Positions 8,494 to 17,008 of a stretch of DNA of 64,000 nucleotides are shown piece after piece. Position 1 is the stretch's first letter. The number at the start of each line of letters is the position of its first letter. The position numbers and the translations under genes are program-made. Source of the stretch: Pseudomonadota bacterium (lineage in GTDB: Bacteria; Pseudomonadota; Alphaproteobacteria; Rhizobiales; Beijerinckiaceae); contig JAFAAP010000256.1 in assembly GCA_023426505.1 (NCBI GenBank), positions 1-64,000 on the forward strand. The letters run 5' to 3'. A model generated the notes under the pieces. That model made no database searches and was not told where the DNA came from. It was given only the letters and a program-made list of their open reading frames with translations.

Positions 8494-9690
8494 TTAGAAG
8501 AACGCCTGCAGACCCGTCTGGGCGCGGCCGAGGATGAGGGCATGGACGTCGTGCGTGCCCTCGTAGGTGTTCACCGTCTCCAGGTTCTGCGCGTGGCGCA
8601 TCACGTGATATTCCTCCTGGATTCCGTTGCCGCCGTGCATGTCGCGGGCCGTGCGGGCGATCTCCAGCGCCTTGCCGCAATTGTTGCGCTTGACCAGGGA
8701 GATCATCTCCGGCGCGAGACGGCCCTCGTCGAAGAGGCGGCCGACCCGCAGGGAGGCATGGAGGCCGAGGGTGATCTCGGTCATCATGTCGGCGAGCTTC
8801 TTCTGGACCAGCTGCGTGCCGGCGAGCGGCTTGCCGAACTGCTTGCGATCAAGGGTGTACTGGCGCGCCCGATGCCAGCAATCCTCGGCCGCACCCATCG
8901 CCCCCCAGGAAATGCCGTAGCGCGCCCGGTTCAGGCACCCGAACGGGCCTTTGAGGCCCGACACGTTCGGCAGGAGCGCGTCCTCGCCGACCTCGACGCC
9001 GTCCATGACGATCTCGCCCGTGATGGAGGCGCGGAGCGAGAGCTTGCCGCCGATCTTCGGAGCCGAGAGGCCCTTCATGCCCTTCTCCAGCACGAAGCCG
9101 CGGATCTGGTTGTCGTGGGCGGCCGACTTCGCCCAGACCACGAACACGTCGGCGATCGGCGAATTCGAGATCCACATCTTGGTGCCGGTCAGGCGGTAGC
9201 CGCCATCGATCTTCTCGGCGCGGGTCTTCATGCCGCCCGGATCGGAGCCGGCATCCGGCTCGGTGAGGCCGAAGCAGCCCACGAACTCGCCGGAGGCGAG
9301 CTTGGGCAGGTACTTCCGGCGCTGCTCCTCGGAGCCGTAGGCATAGATCGGGTACATGACGAGGGAGGACTGGACGCTCATCATGGAGCGGTAGCCGGAA
9401 TCTACCCGCTCGACTTCGCGCGCCACGAGGCCGTAGGCCACGTAGGATGCGCCGGCGCAGCCGTAATCCTCAGGCAAGGTGACGCCGAGCAGTCCGAGCT
9501 CGCCCATCTCGTTGAAGATTTCGCGATCCGTCCGCTCCTCGCGATACGCCTCGATGACCCGCGGCAGGAGCTTGTCCTGGGCATAGGCCCGGGCCGTGTC
9601 CCGGATCATGCGCTCGTCGTCGGTGAGGAGGTCGTCGAGGAGAAGCGGATCGTCCCACTGGAGTCTTGCGAGATCCTGAGCGCCAGCCAT
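8494..9690 (-). CDS. gcdH: Glutaryl-CoA dehydrogenase
   Basis: FAD enzyme that oxidises and decarboxylates glutaryl-CoA to crotonyl-CoA in lysine, tryptophan or glutarate breakdown; electrons go to ETF. It has 398 residues, the usual length. The acyl-CoA dehydrogenase fold is visible as the FAD segments [15 protein letters not shown] and [18 protein letters not shown], the [14 protein letters not shown] helix, and the C-terminal catalytic base Glu in TYEGTHDVH (about E377). The N terminus ([22 protein letters not shown]) is typical of this subfamily rather than of short-chain acyl-CoA dehydrogenases. It is first gene of the leftward operon with the CoA-transferase and is divergent from a LysR-type regulator. 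Confidence 0.93.
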   Translation of the reverse strand: MAGAQDLARLQWDDPLLLDDLLTDDERMIRDTARAYAQDKLLPRVIEAYREERTDREIFNEMGELGLLGVTLPEDYGCAGASYVAYGLVAREVERVDSGYRSMMSVQSSLVMYPIYAYGSEEQRRKYLPKLASGEFVGCFGLTEPDAGSDPGGMKTRAEKIDGGYRLTGTKMWISNSPIADVFVVWAKSAAHDNQIRGFVLEKGMKGLSAPKIGGKLSLRASITGEIVMDGVEVGEDALLPNVSGLKGPFGCLNRARYGISWGAMGAAEDCWHRARQYTLDRKQFGKPLAGTQLVQKKLADMMTEITLGLHASLRVGRLFDEGRLAPEMISLVKRNNCGKALEIARTARDMHGGNGIQEEYHVMRHAQNLETVNTYEGTHDVHALILGRAQTGLQAFF

Positions 9691-9798
9691 GATGAAATTC
9701 CTTCTCGTGCGTCGCTTCCGGTTGCCGGCAAGGCCGGTCGAACCTGTTGAATTTGGGCGGCAAAATCACCCTGGACAGCCGTCAAGTAAAGCGACATC

Positions 9799-9818
9799 TT
9801 CGAAGCAGGTTATTCGAA
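9799..9818. promoter_or_regulatory. TTCGAA-N8-TTCGAA dyad in the gcdH/LysR intergenic region
   Basis: TTCGAA occurs at 9799-9804 and 9813-9818, in the 141-bp gap between gcdH and the divergent LysR gene. The dyad is a reasonable operator for the LysR protein and lies 14 bp before its TTG start. Function is inference. Confidence 0.35.
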
Positions 9819-9831
9819 AACGGAATGAACT

Positions 9832-10728
9832 TTGCTCCGCCGTGGCTTTCTTCCCAATGTCGGCAATCTCCTCGCCTTCGAGGCGACCGCACGCCATGGC
9901 AGCGTGTCCCGGGCTGCCGAGGAGCTGAATCTGACCCAAAGCGCCGTGTCGCGCCAGATCCAGCATCTGGAGGACTCGCTGGGTGTATCCCTGTTCCGCC
10001 GATCGCGCCAGCGGGTGGTGCTGACGGATGTCGGGCGCATGTATGCGGCCAACGTGCGAAGCACGCTGGCGGAGCTCTCGGACGCCACCCATCAGGCCAT
10101 CGCCCTGTCCGGAACCCACGGGGTCCTCAACCTTGCGGTCCTGCCGACCTTCGGCACCCGCTGGCTCATTCCGCGCATGCCCGAGTTCTTCGCCCAGCAT
10201 CCTGACGTGACGGTGAATTTCGGGGTCCGTCTCGTCCCCTTCGACTTCGCGACGGAACCCTTCGACGCAGCCATCCATTTCGGGCAGCCCCACTGGCCGG
10301 GCGCCGTCTGCGAGCACCTCATGAACGAGGAGGCGGTGCCCGTCTGCAGCCCGGCCTATCGCGAGCGGGAGGACATCCGTTCGCCGCAGGACCTGACCCG
10401 GGTCACGCTGCTCCAGCAGAGCACCCGCCCGACCGCGTGGGCCGAGTGGTTCGCGGTCGCAAACGTCGACCTCGGCAATCCGCTGCGGGGGCCGCGCTTC
10501 GAGCAGTTCGCCATGGTGGCGCAGGCGGCCGCGGCAGGCCTGGGCGCGGCCCTCATCCCGCACTTCCTGATCGCGGACGAGCTCGCGTCCGGCCGGCTCG
10601 AAATCCTCTTTCCCCAGAAGCTTCTCAGCAGCGGCGCCTATTATCTGGTCTATCCGGAACCCAAGGCGGAGGCAGCCCTCGTGCGCTCCTTCCGCGACTG
10701 GATCCTGGGCAGGACGACTCAGGGATAG
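9832..10728 (+). CDS. LysR-family regulator of the glutarate genes
   Basis: Transcriptional activator of 298 residues. The winged helix-turn-helix is at about residues 10-70 (LLAFEATARHGSVSRAAEELN, LTQSAVSRQIQHLEDSLG, LFRR) and a periplasmic-binding-like effector domain covers about residues 95-290. It is divergent from gcdH and its CoA-transferase; this arrangement matches GcdR of pseudomonads, which responds to glutarate. An in-frame stop at 9826-9828 forces the start to TTG at 9832, matching the usual MLRRxFLPxVGNLLAFE N terminus. It overlaps the end of the convergent MFS gene by 10 bp, leaving no room for a terminator. Confidence 0.88.
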   Translation: MLRRGFLPNVGNLLAFEATARHGSVSRAAEELNLTQSAVSRQIQHLEDSLGVSLFRRSRQRVVLTDVGRMYAANVRSTLAELSDATHQAIALSGTHGVLNLAVLPTFGTRWLIPRMPEFFAQHPDVTVNFGVRLVPFDFATEPFDAAIHFGQPHWPGAVCEHLMNEEAVPVCSPAYREREDIRSPQDLTRVTLLQQSTRPTAWAEWFAVANVDLGNPLRGPRFEQFAMVAQAAAAGLGAALIPHFLIADELASGRLEILFPQKLLSSGAYYLVYPEPKAEAALVRSFRDWILGRTTQG

Positions 10729-11906
10729 ACCCGCGCCGGGCGCAGGGTCATCCGGCTCAAGGCAAACGCCGTGAGGCCGCAGGCCATAATGGCGCTGACC
10801 ATGGACAGGCTGGTCCCGTCGAAGAACGCGCTGACAAGGACGATCATGAGCGCGCCGGTGCTGAGCTGCAGCGTCCCCATCAGGGAGGACGCGGTCCCTG
10901 CGACGGGCCCATGGTTCTCGAGCGCCAGGACGGCCGTCGAGGGGATCACGAAGCCGAGGCAGCCGAAGGACACGAAGAGCAGGCCCCAGAGCACGAAGGG
11001 ATTGTCCACGCCTGCCAGCGTCAGGAGGAACAGAAGCATGGTGAGGCTCGCAAACCCGCTCAGCGCGGTGCGAACCACCCGCTCCGCCCCGAAGCGGCGC
11101 ATCAGGGTGCTGTTGAACTGGGCGCTGCCGATGAACGCGATGGCGTTCGAGGCGAACACCATGCTGTAGCCCGACGGCGACAGGCCGAAATGCTCGATGA
11201 ACACGACGGACGATCCCGCCAGATAGGAGAAGAAGCTCGCCTGTCCCAGGCCGCCGATGAACACGAGTCCGAGGAAGTGACGGTCCTTGAGAAGGCTTTT
11301 GTAGGTCGCCAGGACGCGGGGTTTAGCGCCGGCACCATGGTCCGCCGACCGTGTCTCCGGCAGCAGAAAGGCGACCACCAGCAGGCCTCCAAGCCCGATG
11401 GCCGCGATGGCCCAGAAGATGATGCGCCAGCTGAAGAACTCGGCCAGGGTGCTGCCGGCCAGGGGCGCCAGGATGGGCGAGACGCTGAAGACGAGCATCG
11501 TGGTCGCCATGAGCCGCGCGGCCTCGGCGCCGGTGTGAAGGTCGCGGATGATCGCCCGCGGGATGACCATGCTGGCGCAGGCCCCGACGCCCTGCAGGAA
11601 CCGGAAGGCGATCAGCGCCTCCGGGCTCTGGGCGAAGCTGCATCCGATGGCTCCCAGGACGAACAGGCTCAAGCCGACATAGAGCGGCGGCTTGCGGCCG
11701 ACCCGGTCGGAGATCGGGCCGTAGATGACCTGGCAGAGAGCCACCGCCACGAAGAAGCTCATCAGGCTCATCTGGATGGCGCTGACATCCGCCTGCAATT
11801 CGCGGGCGATGGCCGGAAAGGCCGGCAGGTACATGTCGATGGCGAAGGGCCCGACGGCGGACAGCATGCCGAGGACCACTGCGTTGCGCAGGAAGGCGGA
11901 TCTCAT
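10719..11906 (-). CDS. Bcr/CflA-type MFS multidrug exporter
   Basis: Inner-membrane drug:proton antiporter with twelve predicted helices, 395 residues from the chosen start. Family signatures are AVGPFAIDMYLPAFPAIARELQ in TM1, VIYGPISDRVGRKPPLYVGL for the loop 2-3 motif, and RFLQGVGACASMVIPRAIIRDL in the TM4 region. The open frame extends to 12122, but the 72 extra residues are Arg/Pro-rich and lie in a non-membrane stretch, so the ATG at 11906 is used; no strong ribosome site is visible. It stands alone between the LysR regulator and the ABC permease and has no link to either by sequence. Confidence 0.88.
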   Translation of the reverse strand: MRSAFLRNAVVLGMLSAVGPFAIDMYLPAFPAIARELQADVSAIQMSLMSFFVAVALCQVIYGPISDRVGRKPPLYVGLSLFVLGAIGCSFAQSPEALIAFRFLQGVGACASMVIPRAIIRDLHTGAEAARLMATTMLVFSVSPILAPLAGSTLAEFFSWRIIFWAIAAIGLGGLLVVAFLLPETRSADHGAGAKPRVLATYKSLLKDRHFLGLVFIGGLGQASFFSYLAGSSVVFIEHFGLSPSGYSMVFASNAIAFIGSAQFNSTLMRRFGAERVVRTALSGFASLTMLLFLLTLAGVDNPFVLWGLLFVSFGCLGFVIPSTAVLALENHGPVAGTASSLMGTLQLSTGALMIVLVSAFFDGTSLSMVSAIMACGLTAFALSRMTLRPARVYP

Positions 11907-12090
11907 GGGACGAAAACTTCCGTGGCCCCGGCGTCGAGAGCCGGGATTGAGAAAGGAACTGCGTCCGGCAGGGGCGCAGGGAACGGGGCACGCGTGGGGA
12001 AAAAGGCGCCGCGATGCGGCGTCGGCAACTGCAAGGGAGTTGCAGGTCATGCTTTTAGGCGCCCTGGCCCGCAGGTCAAGACGGAATGGC

Positions 12091-12128
12091 AAAAGGGGCA
12101 CGCTGCGGTCATCCCGCAGCATGCCCCT
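12091..12128 (-). terminator. Terminator of the leftward ABC permease operon
   Basis: On the minus strand, AGGGGCATGCTGCGG pairs with CCGCAGCGTGCCCCT (one wobble) across a 4-nt loop, followed by TTTTGCC. It lies 26 bp beyond the permease stop codon. Confidence 0.85.
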
Positions 12129-12153
12129 CTCGGTATAGGATCAGGGCCCGGCG

Positions 12154-13809
12154 CTACAGCAGCGCGCTCTCCTTGCGGCCCGACAGATGGAAGGCGGCGT
12201 AGACGGCGACCACCGTCATGACGAGCAGGATCGTGGAGAGGGCCGAGGCCGTTCCGTACTCGCCGTCCATGACAGAGAGATAGATGCGCACCGGCATGGT
12301 GATCGTGCTGCCGACATAGAGGACGAGGGAGGACGAGAGCTCGTTCATGGCCGTTACGAAGCTCATGAGGGCACCGGCCAGGATGCCCGGCACGATCAGC
12401 GGAACCGTCACCTTCATGAAGGCCTTTCCGGGCGAGTAGCCCAAGCTCACCGCCGCATCCTCCAGGTTCGGCCCGACCTGCTTCAGGGCCGCGGCCACCG
12501 AGCGGGCGGAATACGGCAGGCGCCGGATGAAAACCGCCATGATGATGATGAGGCCGGTTCCCGTGAGCGCCAGCGGCGGGTCGTTGAACCGCGTGATGAA
12601 GGCGATGCCCATCACGATGCCCGGCACCACGTAGGGGATCATGAGGGTGGCGTCGAGCGCTCCCGTGGCGATGTTCGGCCGCCGGGAGATCAGATAGCCG
12701 ATCAGGGTTCCGGTGATCACGATGGCGACGACCGCGACGGTCGAGAACAGCAGGGTGTTCCAGATCGGATCGGACACCGTCGAGATCACCTTCTCGTAGC
12801 TCTGCAGGCTCAAGCCGGGCTGGAACACAGGGCCGCTGGTGCGCCGGAACGAGAACAGCACCACGATGATGGCCGGCAGGGCGCCGATCAGCACGATCGC
12901 GTAGGCCAGCACGTGCAGGCCGACGGACTTGAGCCCGCCGACATGCTGGCGCTCCGGCTTCTTGATCAGGTTGCTGTGATAGACGTTCTTGCGCAGCACC
13001 CAGCGTTGACCGAACACGATGATCATCGACAAGATGATCAGCACGATGCTGAGCGCGGACGCCATGCCGGGATTGCCCCCGACCTCTCCGCCATAGAGAT
13101 TGAAGGCCTCCGTCGCCAGGACGTTGAAGTCGCGTCCGATGATGCGCGGCGTGCCGAAATCCGCGATCGAGAGGACGAAGGTCAGGAGCGCGCTCGCCGA
13201 GATCGCCGGCAGGATCAGCGGGAACGTGACCGTGAACAGCCGCCGCGCGGGCGAGACGCCGAGGCTTTCCGCCGCCTCCTCCACCGATCGGTTGATGGCC
13301 GAAAGCGCTCCGGACGTGATGAGGAACACGTGCGGGAAGAACTTGAAGGCGAACACCAGGATCACGCCCAGCATCCCATAAAGGGGCGGGATCGAGATGC
13401 CGATGGAGGCCAACCCCTTGCGCACCACGCCGCTGGCTCCGAACAGGACGATCCACGCATAGGCGCCGATGAAGGGCGGCGACACGAGAGCGACGACCGC
13501 CAGCGTCTGGATGAGCGCGCGGCCGTAGATGTGGAACCGGGTCGTCACGAAGGCGAGCGTCACGCCCAGGACGAGCGCCCCGGCCATGCCGCCGAACCCG
13601 GCGATCAGGGTGTTGCCGATGGCCCTCTGGTAGACCTTGGTGGTGAAGATCTGGACGTAGTGGACGAAGGAGAACGCCCCGGTCTCATTGTCGAGCAGGC
13701 TCGCCCGGAGAATGGAGGACAGGGGCCAGATCAGCAGGATGAGCAGGATGACCCAGGCGGCGATCAGGACAAAGGTCCAGAGGTCGTAGCGGAAACGCCG
13801 TCTCATCAT
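12154..13809 (-). CDS. Fused (two-unit) ABC permease, FbpB/AfuB type
   Basis: Inner-membrane channel of a type I importer, 551 residues. It contains two permease units in one chain, as in FbpB/AfuB-type systems. Each unit ends with the EAA loop that docks the ATPase: EEAAESLGVSPARRLFTVTFP in the first half and EDAAVSLGYSPGKAFMKVTVP in the second. About twelve helices are evident. It overlaps the ATPase gene by 4 bp (ATGA) and is translationally coupled. The binding protein is encoded divergently at 14993. Related systems move Fe3+, 2-aminoethylphosphonate, putrescine or hexose phosphates; the catabolic neighbours argue for an organic substrate. Confidence 0.93.
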   Translation of the reverse strand: MMRRRFRYDLWTFVLIAAWVILLILLIWPLSSILRASLLDNETGAFSFVHYVQIFTTKVYQRAIGNTLIAGFGGMAGALVLGVTLAFVTTRFHIYGRALIQTLAVVALVSPPFIGAYAWIVLFGASGVVRKGLASIGISIPPLYGMLGVILVFAFKFFPHVFLITSGALSAINRSVEEAAESLGVSPARRLFTVTFPLILPAISASALLTFVLSIADFGTPRIIGRDFNVLATEAFNLYGGEVGGNPGMASALSIVLIILSMIIVFGQRWVLRKNVYHSNLIKKPERQHVGGLKSVGLHVLAYAIVLIGALPAIIVVLFSFRRTSGPVFQPGLSLQSYEKVISTVSDPIWNTLLFSTVAVVAIVITGTLIGYLISRRPNIATGALDATLMIPYVVPGIVMGIAFITRFNDPPLALTGTGLIIIMAVFIRRLPYSARSVAAALKQVGPNLEDAAVSLGYSPGKAFMKVTVPLIVPGILAGALMSFVTAMNELSSSLVLYVGSTITMPVRIYLSVMDGEYGTASALSTILLVMTVVAVYAAFHLSGRKESALL

Positions 13810-14882
13810 GAGTGCCCCGCGCTCAGCACGTCCCCGTTCGACTGGAACAGGGCGATCTTCTGCAGCGGAAGCCGCACCTCGACGGGCCTGCCCTCCATCT
13901 CGATGAAATCGCGGTCTGGATCGGCCACCTGGGCGACGATTTCGCCTGCCTCCGTCGAGAGCGTGTAATGCGCCTCGCGTCCCAGGAAGGTGACCTTGCG
14001 GACCTCTCCCCTCAGGGCGAGCGCCTCACCATTGGCATTCGACGTTGTCAACAGAACATTCTCGGGCCGGATGGCCACTTCGACCGCGCCGGTTCCCACG
14101 CCGTGGGGGAAAGGCACGGAATGGCTGCCGACCGTCAGCTGCCCGCCCTGCATCCGGCCGGGCAGGAAGTTCATCGTGCCGACGAAGGCCGCCGCGAAGC
14201 GACGCCGGGGCTTGCGGTAGATCTCGAACGGCGTGCCGATCTGCTCGACATTGCCCTTGTTCATGACGCAGATCCGGTCCGAGACCGCAAGCGCCTCCTC
14301 CTGGTCGTGCGTGACGTAGATCGTCGTGATGCCGAGACGGCGCTGGATGTCGCGGATGTCCTCGCGCAGCTCGATCCGCAGCTTCGCGTCGAGGTTGGAC
14401 AGGGGCTCGTCCATCAGGAGAAGGGTCGGCCGGATCGCCATGGCGCGGGCGAGGCCGATGCGCTGCTGCTGACCGCCCGACATCTCGGCGGGCAGGCGGC
14501 TCTGGTATCCGTCGAGGCGAACCATGGCGAGGCTCTCGGCCACCCTGGACTCGATCTCCGCCTTCGGGAGGGATCGCGCCTTCAGCCCGAAGGCGACATT
14601 CTCGGCCACGGTGAGGTGCGGGAAGACGGCGTAATCCTGGAACACCATGCCGATATCCCGCTTGTGAGCCGGCTTGTGGTCGATCCGCTCGCCGTTGACG
14701 ATGATTTCGCCACGATCCTGATGCTGGAAGCCGGCAATCGTCCTCAGGAGGGTCGTCTTTCCACAACCGCTGGGGCCGAGCAGGGTAAAGAACTCGCCTG
14801 ACGCGATATCGAGATCGATGTTCTCGAGCACCCTCACGTCCCGGTAGCTCTTGGCCAGCCCATGGATCTTCAACCCCGCCAC
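13806..14882 (-). CDS. ABC importer ATP-binding protein (PotA/FbpC type)
   Basis: Cytoplasmic ATPase of 358 residues that drives the fused permease. Walker A is GPSGCGKTT, the Q-loop VFQDYAVFPHLTVAENVAFG, the signature MSGGQQQRIGLARAMA, and Walker [17 protein letters not shown] followed by the switch His in YVTHDQEEA. A C-terminal TOBE domain (about residues 240-350) is present, as in carbohydrate, iron and polyamine ATPases. The start is GTG at 14882, 7 nt after an AAGGAGG ribosome site; an ATG inside that spacer is out of frame. It is the first gene of the leftward unit, with a 110-bp divergent promoter region shared with the binding protein. Confidence 0.93.
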   Translation of the reverse strand: MAGLKIHGLAKSYRDVRVLENIDLDIASGEFFTLLGPSGCGKTTLLRTIAGFQHQDRGEIIVNGERIDHKPAHKRDIGMVFQDYAVFPHLTVAENVAFGLKARSLPKAEIESRVAESLAMVRLDGYQSRLPAEMSGGQQQRIGLARAMAIRPTLLLMDEPLSNLDAKLRIELREDIRDIQRRLGITTIYVTHDQEEALAVSDRICVMNKGNVEQIGTPFEIYRKPRRRFAAAFVGTMNFLPGRMQGGQLTVGSHSVPFPHGVGTGAVEVAIRPENVLLTTSNANGEALALRGEVRKVTFLGREAHYTLSTEAGEIVAQVADPDRDFIEMEGRPVEVRLPLQKIALFQSNGDVLSAGHS

Positions 14883-14902
14883 GCCCCATCCTCCTTCGTT
14901 GC

Positions 14903-14974
14903 ATAACTACGTCTTATACGGCCACGACTTTACAAAACATATAGGCTTCAGCAACATGCCGTAGCTTTGCTAAC
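14903..14974. promoter_or_regulatory. Divergent promoter region with candidate RpiR half-sites
   Basis: Between the ATPase and binding-protein genes. TAACTACG at 14904-14911 and CGTAGCTT at 14960-14967 form a spaced inverted pair. Very similar elements occur at 19339 and 19400 in front of the enolase-superfamily gene. The RpiR-family protein encoded between these two regions is the obvious candidate to bind them. The region also provides the strong GGGGAGG ribosome site of the binding protein (14981-14987). Confidence 0.4.
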
Positions 14975-14992
14975 AAATCCGGGGAGGATGAA

Positions 14993-15964
14993 ATGTTGAA
15001 GGTCGGTCTGACGGCGGGCGTGCTGCTCGCGTCGCTGAGCGTCGCCGCCATGGCGCAGGACAAGTCGGTCGTGGTCTACACGGCCCACAAGGCGTCGATC
15101 GTCGATGCGCTGGTTCCGAAGTTCGAGAAGGAAACCGGGATCAAGGTCGACGTGGTGAAGGCCGGCTCGGGCGACATCATCAAACGCGTCAAGGCGGAAT
15201 CCTCCTCGCCCAAGGCCGACGTGATCTGGAGCATCGGCGGCGAGCAGCTCGAGGACAACAAGGACCTGCTGGCGACCTACACGCCGAAGGAGGATGCCGC
15301 GATCCTGCCGACCTACAAGGTCAGCCCGGAATGGATCCCCTATACGGGCATCCTGCTCGTGATGGCCGTGAACAAGCAGGAGCTGAAGCCGAACGAGTAC
15401 CCGAAGACCTGGGCCGAGCTGGGCGACGCCAAGTGGAAGGGCAAGATCTCCTCCGCCCGCGCCGACACCTCGGGATCCTCGTTCCAGCAGCTGGCGACGG
15501 TTCTCATCGGTCATGGCGACAAGGGCTGGGACGTCTACAACAAGATTCTCGCCAACGTGAACCTGTCCGATTCCTCCGGCGCAGTCCCGCGCTACGTCAA
15601 CGACGGCGAGGCGCTCGTCGGCCTGACCCTGGAGGACAACGCCCTCGACTACGTCAAGGGCGGCGGCAACATCGCGATCGTCTATCCGGAGGACGGATCC
15701 TCGACGGTGGCGGACGGCGTGGCTCTCATCAAGGGCGCACCCCATGCGGAGAACGGCAAGGCGTTCATCGACTGGCTTCTGTCCAAGCCCGTCCAGGAGC
15801 AGCTCGTTTCCGAGATCGGCCGCCGCTCCGTCCGCAAGGACGTCACCGGCGCGGGCCTGAAGCCGATCAGCGAAGTGAAGCTCGTCGACTACGACATCAA
15901 GAAGGTGGCCCAGAACCGCAACGACTGGATCGCCAAGTGGAAGACGGCGCTGCAGAACCGCTGA
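14993..15964 (+). CDS. Periplasmic substrate-binding protein of the FbpA/AfuA-type ABC importer
   Basis: Captures the solute in the periplasm for the divergent permease and ATPase; 323 residues. A classic signal peptide ends at AMAQ (about residue 22). The mature chain begins with VVVYTAHKASIVDALVPKFEKETGIKVDVV, the fold of family 1 binding proteins that includes FbpA, AfuA and PhnS. The region where ferric-binding proteins have adjacent tyrosines reads NIAIVYPEDGSSTVADGVALIKG, with a single Tyr, so ferric iron is unlikely. That pattern is closer to phosphonate or sugar-phosphate binders. GGGGAGG lies 5 nt before the ATG. It starts the rightward run of phosphatase, RpiR and NUDIX genes. Confidence 0.9.
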   Translation: MLKVGLTAGVLLASLSVAAMAQDKSVVVYTAHKASIVDALVPKFEKETGIKVDVVKAGSGDIIKRVKAESSSPKADVIWSIGGEQLEDNKDLLATYTPKEDAAILPTYKVSPEWIPYTGILLVMAVNKQELKPNEYPKTWAELGDAKWKGKISSARADTSGSSFQQLATVLIGHGDKGWDVYNKILANVNLSDSSGAVPRYVNDGEALVGLTLEDNALDYVKGGGNIAIVYPEDGSSTVADGVALIKGAPHAENGKAFIDWLLSKPVQEQLVSEIGRRSVRKDVTGAGLKPISEVKLVDYDIKKVAQNRNDWIAKWKTALQNR

Positions 15965-15988
15965 GCCGAAGTTAAGAGCAGTACCATC

Positions 15989-16981
15989 ATGTGGATCGAG
16001 GCATTCTCCGAGGCGAAGGATCCGTCCAAGCCCGACGCCAACGAGGACCGCCTCGTCATCCTGCCGGGCAAGGCCTATGCGGTGATCGACGGGGTCACCG
16101 ACCGGCACGGCACCCGTTATGACGGGATGCTCTCCGGCCAATACGCGGCCGTCACCGTCAAGGGCGCGCTCGAGCATCTGCTCAGCGCGCCTGACGCGCC
16201 CAAAGACGGGCTTTCGATCGTTCGGATGCTGACCCGGCGTCTGGCACAGGCCTATGAGGACCAGGGCATCGCCGAGACCGCCCGGCGCGACAAGAACATC
16301 CGTCTCTCCGCCGCCCTTGCGCTGGTGCTCGTCAAGGATGAGACGATCGACATCATCCTCGTGGGCGACAGCGGCATCCGCATCAACGGGGGACGCATCC
16401 TCCAGATGGAGAAGGACCTCGACCTGATCACCTCGACCCTTCGCCGGGAGGCCTGGCCGGTGATCGGCGTGAGAACCCAGGATCCTGTGACGCGCGAGCA
16501 GTTGTCCCGCCGCATCACATGGCACGGCACGCGCCAGCCGCTCGACGGCCTGTCCGACCTGATGACGGCCGAGGACCTTCTGCGGATCGAGGAGCGTGCG
16601 ATTGCAGCGAATGCGGCAGCCCTGCCCCATGTGCCCCGCGCGGATATCGAGAACCTCGTCCAGGGCGGCATCGTCAACGCACAGGGAGGCTATCAGAACG
16701 ATGCTTCGACCTGTCTCGGCTATCCGTGCCTGGACGGCTTCGAGATCCCCGAGGATCTGATCCGGATCGAACATCTTCCGAAGGACGAGATCGACACCAT
16801 CGAGATCTACTCGGACGGCTACTTCAAGCCGGGAGACGGGTTCGGAGTGGCCGCCTGGGAGAAGGCCTTCGCGGAGGTCGAGCGCGAGGACCCGTCCAAG
16901 ATCGTGCTCTATTCCTCACCCAAGGGATCGATTGGCTCGACCTGGGCGGACGACCGGACCTATCTCGGCGTTCGATTCTAG
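15989..16981 (+). CDS. PP2C-like phosphatase domain protein
   Basis: 330-residue soluble protein with the metal-binding motifs of PP2C phosphatases spaced along the chain: DANEDRLVILPGKAYAVIDGVTD near the N terminus (Glu-Asp-Arg and the Asp-Gly metal site), VGDSGIRI in the middle, YSDGYF near residue 275, and WADDRTYLGVRF at the C terminus (the D-D-R/N-T site). There is no signal peptide or membrane segment. It is 24 bp after the binding-protein gene and before the RpiR regulator. A PP2C member in an uptake operon is unusual; it may dephosphorylate a small molecule or a protein of the pathway. Family membership is from motifs; substrate is unknown. Confidence 0.75.
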   Translation: MWIEAFSEAKDPSKPDANEDRLVILPGKAYAVIDGVTDRHGTRYDGMLSGQYAAVTVKGALEHLLSAPDAPKDGLSIVRMLTRRLAQAYEDQGIAETARRDKNIRLSAALALVLVKDETIDIILVGDSGIRINGGRILQMEKDLDLITSTLRREAWPVIGVRTQDPVTREQLSRRITWHGTRQPLDGLSDLMTAEDLLRIEERAIAANAAALPHVPRADIENLVQGGIVNAQGGYQNDASTCLGYPCLDGFEIPEDLIRIEHLPKDEIDTIEIYSDGYFKPGDGFGVAAWEKAFAEVEREDPSKIVLYSSPKGSIGSTWADDRTYLGVRF

Positions 16982-17008
16982 ACGCCGCCTCGGGCGGAGA
17001 GAACGACC

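Noticed and set aside
7339..9750. 803-codon open frame antisense to the CoA-transferase and glutaryl-CoA dehydrogenase
   Set aside because: Mirror frame of two clear enzyme genes; composition is typical of reverse-frame translation.
10437..12221. 594-codon plus-strand frame over the MFS gene
   Set aside because: Low-complexity Gly/Arg/Ala translation; the opposite strand encodes a normal 12-helix transporter.
14993..15964. Ferric-iron binding protein assignment
   Set aside because: The adjacent tyrosines used for Fe3+ binding in FbpA are not present; neighbouring genes are catabolic.
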